From Caldithrix sp. (GTDB lineage Bacteria; Zhuqueibacterota; Zhuqueibacteria; Oceanimicrobiales; Oceanimicrobiaceae): DNA of 9,797 nucleotides. Below, in pieces: positions 5,306-9,797 of the stretch; within the stretch, counting starts at the first letter, position 1; each line of letters starts with the position of its first letter. Under the pieces are notes generated by a model. The model searched no databases. It worked only from the letters and a program-made list of their open reading frames with translations, and had not been told where the DNA came from. The translations under genes and the position numbers were made by a program. The DNA lies in the NCBI GenBank assembly GCA_004357015.1, contig SMXE01000114.1, positions 1-9,797 of the forward strand, in the 5' to 3' direction.

Positions 5306-7528
5306 CTATAATTGCTGCATTCGTTTGCTGATTGCTGCAGAGTACAGTTCCCGCAATTCAGCAACGTCGCACTTGATCAGTTGATTGATAACAAGGTCCT
5401 TTTCCGTGACACGCCCGATGGTGCCGGCCGGTAGGTTGTGCTGAGAGATGATTTTATTAACGCCATTCAGGTTGAACTCGGGCAGGGACAGAACTATACG
5501 CGATTGGTCTTCACCAAAAAGTACGAAATCTGCTCTGTCCTCGAAATTTAGCGAAACATGCACACCGAGGCTTTCTTCACTCAAAATGCATGATTCTGCT
5601 AGCGCCACTGCCAGGCCGCCATCGGAGACATCGTGTGCTGAAGAAAGCAATCCCGCCCGGATGAGGGCGAGAACACAATCTTGCACTCGTTTTTCAAATT
5701 CGAGGTCAAGGCCGGGACAATCTCCCGCAACCCGGTCGAACTGCAATTGTAAATACTCGCTGCCGCCGATTTCCCCCCGATTTTCACCAAGCAGCAAAAT
5801 AATATCTCCGGCTCGTTCAAACGCCGAAGTCATCACGTGCGCTATGTCATTAATGAGCCCCAGCATCCCGATCACCGGCGTTGGGAAAACTGCACTATCA
5901 GGGTTTTCGTTGTAGAAACTCACGTTCCCGCCCGTAACCGGTGTATCGAGCGCGCGGCACGCCTCTCCGATGCCGGCCACGGCCTCTTTGAATTGCCAGA
6001 AGATTTCAGGCTTGTACGGATTTCCGAAGTTCAGGCAGTTCGTGATGGCAATTGGCTGCGCACCCGAGCAAACGACGTTACGCGCTGCTTCGGCCACTGC
6101 GATTTGCCCACCGCGCCTGGGGTTCAAGAAAACGTACTTGCCGTTGCAGTCCGTGGACAGAGCGAGACCTTTGCGGGTACCTTTTATTCGAACCACGGCC
6201 GAATCCGAACCGGGCAATGTCAGGGTGTTTGAGCGCACCATGTGGTCATATTGTTGAAACACCCATTTTTTACTGGCGATATTTGGCGAAGAAAGCAACT
6301 TGCGCAAGACCTCGGTGTAATCATCAGGCTCCGGAAGCGACTGCAGGTCAAATGTACGCAATTCATCAAGGTAATCTGGCTGGCACGATTCTCGGAAGTA
6401 GACCGGCGCGCCGCCGCCGAGTACCAGCGTCTCAGCAGGAATTTCGGCTACGATTTCCCCTTTTGAACGCACCGTCAGGCAGCCATCACTGGTCACTTTT
6501 CCAATAATCATTGACTCGAGATCCCATTTGTCGCAGATGGCTTTGACCGCCTCCTCATTGCCCTTTTTGACGACCGCCAGCATGCGCTCCTGTGATTCAG
6601 ACAGCAAAATTTCATACGGCGTCATGCCTGGCTCCCGCTGGGGAACCTTGTCCAAGTCGAGCTCGATGCCGCACTCGCCTTTTGCAGCCATTTCGCTCGA
6701 GGAACAGGTGATGCCTGCGGCGCCCATGTCCTGAACGCCTACCAGCAGGTCTGCCTCAATCATTTCAAGGGTTGCTTCAAGTAGAAGCTTCTCGGCAAAA
6801 GGGTCGCCAACCTGCACCTGCGGCCGGCGATCTTCAGCTGTTTCGTCGATCTCCTCCGAGGCAAATGTGGCGCCATGGATACCGTCGCGCCCGGTGGACG
6901 AGCCGAAAATTACGACTGCTGAGCCCGGCTCTTCTGCAATGGCTTTAGCGATGCGGTCGTGTTTCACAATGCCCACCGCCATACAGTTCACCAGCGGATT
7001 CCCCTGGTAACTTTCGTCAAAATAGACTTCTCCGCCAACCGTGGGCACGCCGAAACAGTTGCCGTAATCGCCAATTCCTTTCACAACGCCATTAAACAAA
7101 TAGCGCACTCTGGCGTCGTTAAGTGAGCCAAAGCGGAGAGAATCCAGAGCGGCGATGGGGCGTGCGCCCATGCTGAAAATATCACGCAGGATACCGCCGA
7201 GACCGGTAGCCGCTCCCTGGTACGGCTCCACCGCCGACGGATGGTTGTGGCTTTCGATCTTAAAAGCTACGGCCAGGCCACCGCCGATGTCAACGATTCC
7301 GGCATTTTCTTCGCCTGCTTTCACCAGCAGGTGTTCGCCGTCCCTTGGCATCGTTTTCAGGACGGCGATGGAGTTCTTGTAACTGCAATGCTCGGACCAC
7401 ATCACCGAAAAGATACCCAGTTCCGTGAAAGTCGGAACCCGTCCTAATATTCGGAGTATTTGCTCGTACTCTTCTTGGTTTAAACCATGTTCTTTGGCAA
7501 GAATGGGGTCGACAATTGGTTCTAGCAT
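5306..7528 (-). CDS. purL: Phosphoribosylformylglycinamidine synthase, small PurL subunit
   Basis: PurL makes FGAM from FGAR and ATP in de novo purine synthesis, using ammonia channelled from the glutaminase PurQ, with PurS bridging the complex. The 740 residues match the length and domain order of the Bacillus-type small PurL (about 742), not the roughly 1300-residue fused form, so separate purQ and purS should exist elsewhere. Visible signatures are [11 protein letters not shown] (43-53, with the catalytic His47), [10 protein letters not shown] (90-99), GAATGLGG (105-112), [11 protein letters not shown] (161-171), [32 protein letters not shown], and in the second half NCLNFGNP and [10 protein letters not shown]. 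The ATG at 7528 lies 9 bases after the stop of the NHL gene with no Shine-Dalgarno, so translational coupling is likely. No frameshift or missing motif was seen. No other pur genes are in the window. Confidence 0.97.
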   Translation of the reverse strand: MLEPIVDPILAKEHGLNQEEYEQILRILGRVPTFTELGIFSVMWSEHCSYKNSIAVLKTMPRDGEHLLVKAGEENAGIVDIGGGLAVAFKIESHNHPSAVEPYQGAATGLGGILRDIFSMGARPIAALDSLRFGSLNDARVRYLFNGVVKGIGDYGNCFGVPTVGGEVYFDESYQGNPLVNCMAVGIVKHDRIAKAIAEEPGSAVVIFGSSTGRDGIHGATFASEEIDETAEDRRPQVQVGDPFAEKLLLEATLEMIEADLLVGVQDMGAAGITCSSSEMAAKGECGIELDLDKVPQREPGMTPYEILLSESQERMLAVVKKGNEEAVKAICDKWDLESMIIGKVTSDGCLTVRSKGEIVAEIPAETLVLGGGAPVYFRESCQPDYLDELRTFDLQSLPEPDDYTEVLRKLLSSPNIASKKWVFQQYDHMVRSNTLTLPGSDSAVVRIKGTRKGLALSTDCNGKYVFLNPRRGGQIAVAEAARNVVCSGAQPIAITNCLNFGNPYKPEIFWQFKEAVAGIGEACRALDTPVTGGNVSFYNENPDSAVFPTPVIGMLGLINDIAHVMTSAFERAGDIILLLGENRGEIGGSEYLQLQFDRVAGDCPGLDLEFEKRVQDCVLALIRAGLLSSAHDVSDGGLAVALAESCILSEESLGVHVSLNFEDRADFVLFGEDQSRIVLSLPEFNLNGVNKIISQHNLPAGTIGRVTEKDLVINQLIKCDVAELRELYSAAISKRMQQL

Positions 7529-7537
7529 AGGCGGAAT

Positions 7538-8962
7538 TTAAGGAATCGAAAGCGAAGTTTCAACTTCTTTTGCGAAATAGTTGATGGAGGAGTAGGTCGG
7601 TTCCACCTTCAACTTCAGCACGTAACTTCCAGGCTTTCCGGGTGGTCTTTCTGCCGTTGCTACCGCTGCATTTTTTGCACGCTGAGACGGTACTCGATGC
7701 CAGTAACCGTCGAGGATGATCTCTTGGGCTGCGGAGTCGTACTTTACTCTTTCAAACAGGGTCTGTTTCGAGCCGCTGTCCTTATCCTCCACCGTCAAAG
7801 TTATGTAGGATGGCTCCGTCAAAAAAAACGTCAGTGAGCTTAGGCCAGGTTCGGGATTCCAAGACGATTTCAGATCGCGAATATCGGTTCCAATCCAGTA
7901 GTACTGCGCCGATTCTTTCTCTGCGATAAAGACCTGGCCAAATCGCTTGTGGATGGCGATGCCTCGCGGTTCATTGAATTCCTTGTTGCCGCTGCCCTTG
8001 CGCCCGAAGGACGTCAAATGAACCAGATTCCGATCGAATTTGTGAATACAGTTATTCACTCGGTCAGTCACCCAGATGTTGCTATAATAGTCCAAAGCCA
8101 GATAGTTCATTTCGCCTTTAGAAAATCCCAGCTCCTGCAGGTGCACCGCGCCTAGTAACTTACCGTCCAGAGTGAATTTCTGCAAACGTTGCCCATCAAG
8201 GTCTATGACAGCAATGAATGCGTCCTTAAAATGAGACCAACGCTCCCGGCCGTTTGTGGCAGCGACACCGGTGGGATGCCAGAGCTGACCGTCTTCCACA
8301 CCCTGGTGGCCGAACCAGACGTGAAGCTTGTCGTCCGGCCGGATCACCTGTATTCTGTGGTTGCCGAAATCGGCGACGTAAACCATGCCGTGAGCGTCCA
8401 TCGCGACACCACGGGGCCGCAAAAACAGGCCGGGCAGCGAGCCTTTACCGCCAATGGCCCGGACAAACTTCAGGCTCTTGCCGGAATTAAAGAGCCGGAT
8501 GAGGCGGTGATTGCCGGTGTCGATGACGTAGACGTCGCCTCTGTCGTTGGCTGCAACTCCGGTCGGGTTGTCCAGCCGTTTCTGACCCTTCTCGTTCCTG
8601 CCGTAGAAGCCGAGCGATGTCATCGACTTGTTGTAGACGATGATGTTCTGCCCAGAGTTAACGCCGTAGCCGGTCACCTCATCATCGTCTTTTGTCGTCT
8701 TTGGGTCGTCCAAAGTTTTTAGGCGAACAATAGCCAGGCCCTGCGGGTCACGTACTTTCACACGGTTCTTGGTGTACACCATCAGGTGCCACTTCGTCGC
8801 TTTCCGGATACCCATCGTGTGCAGGAAAGACGGAAAGACGAGCGTTGTCGGGTCGTACTCATTCTTAACCAGCGCAAGGATTTGTGTGTCCGAATGAAAA
8901 AGCAGCGCAGCCATGAGGAGCAAGCTGAGCAGGCAGGAAAGTTTATTACGATTTATCTGCAT
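7538..8962 (-). CDS. Secreted NHL-repeat beta-propeller protein with C-terminal Ig-like domain
   Basis: With the start at 8962 the protein has 474 residues and a signal peptide: basic MQINRNK, a hydrophobic core (8-22) and likely cleavage after ILA (30). It is not a lipoprotein. An NHL-type propeller fills about 105-360. The clearest blades read NPTGVAANDRGDVYVIDTGNHR (in part, 132-153) and RPRGVAMDAHGMVYVADFGNHR (in part, 182-203), with weaker ones near 229-264, 286-309 and 330-357. The C-terminal 110 residues are beta-rich and contain LDG (417-419) and PGSYVLKL (444-451), like the FlgD-type Ig domain. A longer frame from 9034 adds 24 residues with no signal-peptide character that lie inside uvrC; I rejected it. 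The gene overlaps the uvrC end by 17 bases and ends 9 before purL. Propellers of this type usually bind proteins or carbohydrates; the ligand is unknown. No catalytic residues are recognised. Confidence 0.85.
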   Translation of the reverse strand: MQINRNKLSCLLSLLLMAALLFHSDTQILALVKNEYDPTTLVFPSFLHTMGIRKATKWHLMVYTKNRVKVRDPQGLAIVRLKTLDDPKTTKDDDEVTGYGVNSGQNIIVYNKSMTSLGFYGRNEKGQKRLDNPTGVAANDRGDVYVIDTGNHRLIRLFNSGKSLKFVRAIGGKGSLPGLFLRPRGVAMDAHGMVYVADFGNHRIQVIRPDDKLHVWFGHQGVEDGQLWHPTGVAATNGRERWSHFKDAFIAVIDLDGQRLQKFTLDGKLLGAVHLQELGFSKGEMNYLALDYYSNIWVTDRVNNCIHKFDRNLVHLTSFGRKGSGNKEFNEPRGIAIHKRFGQVFIAEKESAQYYWIGTDIRDLKSSWNPEPGLSSLTFFLTEPSYITLTVEDKDSGSKQTLFERVKYDSAAQEIILDGYWHRVPSQRAKNAAVATAERPPGKPGSYVLKLKVEPTYSSINYFAKEVETSLSIP

Positions 8963-9797
8963 GGACAAAATGGAAGTGCTCCCAGATTTTGTTGGCAACG
9001 GCAGCGGTGATTCCATGCACCATTTCAAGCTCATCTACCGTAGCTTCGCGAATGCTCTTCACCGAACCAAAGTATTTGATTAGAGCAGCCCGCCGTGCAG
9101 CGCCGACACCCGCAACCGCGTCTAATTCCGACTGAATGGTGCGTTTCTTGCGCAGCGTCCGGTGATAGGTCACGGCAAACCGGTGCGCTTCATCACGCAG
9201 GTGCTGCAGCAGCTTCAATCCCGAAGACGTCTTTGGAATGTTCTGCGCTTCCGACGTACCTGGTATGAACACTTCATCCAGACGTTTGGCGAGCGCCGCG
9301 ATGGGTTGGTCCGCCAGATTCAACTCCTTTAAAACCGACAGTGCCGCAGACAACTGCCCTTTGCCGCCATCGACCAGAACAAGGTCGGGATGCTCCATTT
9401 TCGCTGCCAGAGTACCGCCGTACCGCCGCCTGATCGCTTCGGCCATCATGGCAAAATCGTCCGGCGTTTCCTTGATCTTGATCTTGAATTTGCGGTAATC
9501 GCCCTTGCGCGGCCTGCCGTTCACAAATGTAACCATCGAGGCCACCGGATCCGTGCCCTGAATATTCGAGATGTCGAAGCACTCGATGCGGCGCGGCGGC
9601 CGGGCGAGCCGCAGATCGCGCTGCAGTGCATGGACGTTGTGGTGCACAGAATCCTTCGCTTTGAGTTTTTGTAGTTTGAGCTCATTGAGTAGAAGGGTGG
9701 CGTTGCGGGTCGCCATGCTCATCAGCTTCGCCTTCTGGCCGCGCTGCGGGGTAACGAGCTTGACCCGCTTGCCACGTTTCTCAGTTAACCAGGCTTC
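8946..9797 (-). CDS. uvrC: Excinuclease ABC subunit C, N-terminus cut by window edge
   Basis: UvrC makes both incisions around a lesion during nucleotide excision repair with UvrA and UvrB. The window holds the C-terminal 283 residues of a protein usually about 600 long. The frame stays open to base 9797, with EAWLTEKRGKRVKLVTPQRG at its visible N-end. The RNase H-like 5'-incision domain is complete: Asp75 (CFDISNIQG), Asp114 (PDDFAMM), Asp143 (LVLVDGGKGQL) and His205 (DEAHRFA), matching E. coli D399, D438, D466 and H538. A tandem helix-hairpin-helix DNA-binding region closes the protein (about 222-280, LDAVAGVGAARRAALIKYFG). The GIY-YIG nuclease and UVR domains would be outside the window. 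An internal ATG at 9722 is not the start, because homology continues upstream of it. The stop overlaps the NHL-protein start by 17 bases, so the two are probably cotranscribed. Confidence 0.96.
   Translation of the reverse strand, partial: EAWLTEKRGKRVKLVTPQRGQKAKLMSMATRNATLLLNELKLQKLKAKDSVHHNVHALQRDLRLARPPRRIECFDISNIQGTDPVASMVTFVNGRPRKGDYRKFKIKIKETPDDFAMMAEAIRRRYGGTLAAKMEHPDLVLVDGGKGQLSAALSVLKELNLADQPIAALAKRLDEVFIPGTSEAQNIPKTSSGLKLLQHLRDEAHRFAVTYHRTLRKKRTIQSELDAVAGVGAARRAALIKYFGSVKSIREATVDELEMVHGITAAVANKIWEHFHFVHADKS

Noticed and set aside
7538..9034. Longer start at 9034 for the NHL protein (24 extra residues)
   Set aside because: The extra residues lie inside uvrC and do not look like a signal peptide; the ATG at 8962 begins a normal one.
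9722..9797. uvrC starting at the ATG at 9722
   Set aside because: UvrC homology (LTEKRGKRVKLVTPQRG) continues upstream in the same frame to the window edge, so the ATG is internal.
1..9797. CRISPR array, prophage, insertion sequence, tRNA or rRNA gene
   Set aside because: No regularly spaced repeats, no transposase or phage genes, and no tRNA- or rRNA-like segment were seen on either strand.

Overview
The window is a stretch of ordinary bacterial housekeeping genes. All are on the minus strand except one small lipoprotein gene. In minus-strand order (high to low coordinate) it holds the C-terminal 283 residues of the excision nuclease UvrC (cut by the right edge), a secreted NHL-repeat protein, a Bacillus-type small PurL, a long histidine ammonia-lyase and a long-form histidyl-tRNA synthetase. 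A separate unit at the left edge is radA, cut by the window after 359 codons. A 128-residue putative lipoprotein is read rightward from a promoter region shared back to back with radA.

Organism. No rRNA or other taxonomic marker is present, so placement is inference. The HisRS is the longer type shared by Bacteroidota and eukaryotes. The small lipoprotein resembles the DUF4296-like lipoproteins of the Bacteroidota side of the tree. The NHL protein ends in an Ig-like, FlgD-type domain, common on secreted proteins of FCB-group bacteria. Several starts lack a clear Shine-Dalgarno sequence. Together these suggest an FCB-group or neighbouring candidate-phylum bacterium of moderate GC, most likely from a metagenome assembly. 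They do not fix a species.

Layout. 1-1078: radA (minus, partial). 1079-1237: divergent promoter region with a TTGACT dyad. 1238-1624: lipoprotein (plus). 1625-1971: gene-free convergent region with three hairpin-forming inverted repeats. 1972-3357: hisS. 3358-3497: short gap. 3498-5279: histidine ammonia-lyase. 5306-7528: purL. 7538-8962: NHL-repeat protein. 8946-9797: uvrC (partial). From uvrC to the lyase the genes overlap or lie 9 to 26 bases apart, so they probably share a transcript. hisS follows after 140 bases and may have its own start.

The genes do not form one pathway: DNA repair (uvrC, radA), purine synthesis (purL), histidine deamination (HAL) and translation (hisS). I found no CRISPR array, phage, toxin-antitoxin, biosynthetic cluster or new defence system. 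The points most worth a second look are an AT-rich internal insertion in the lyase, its position outside any hut operon, and the paired hairpins at 1835-1939.
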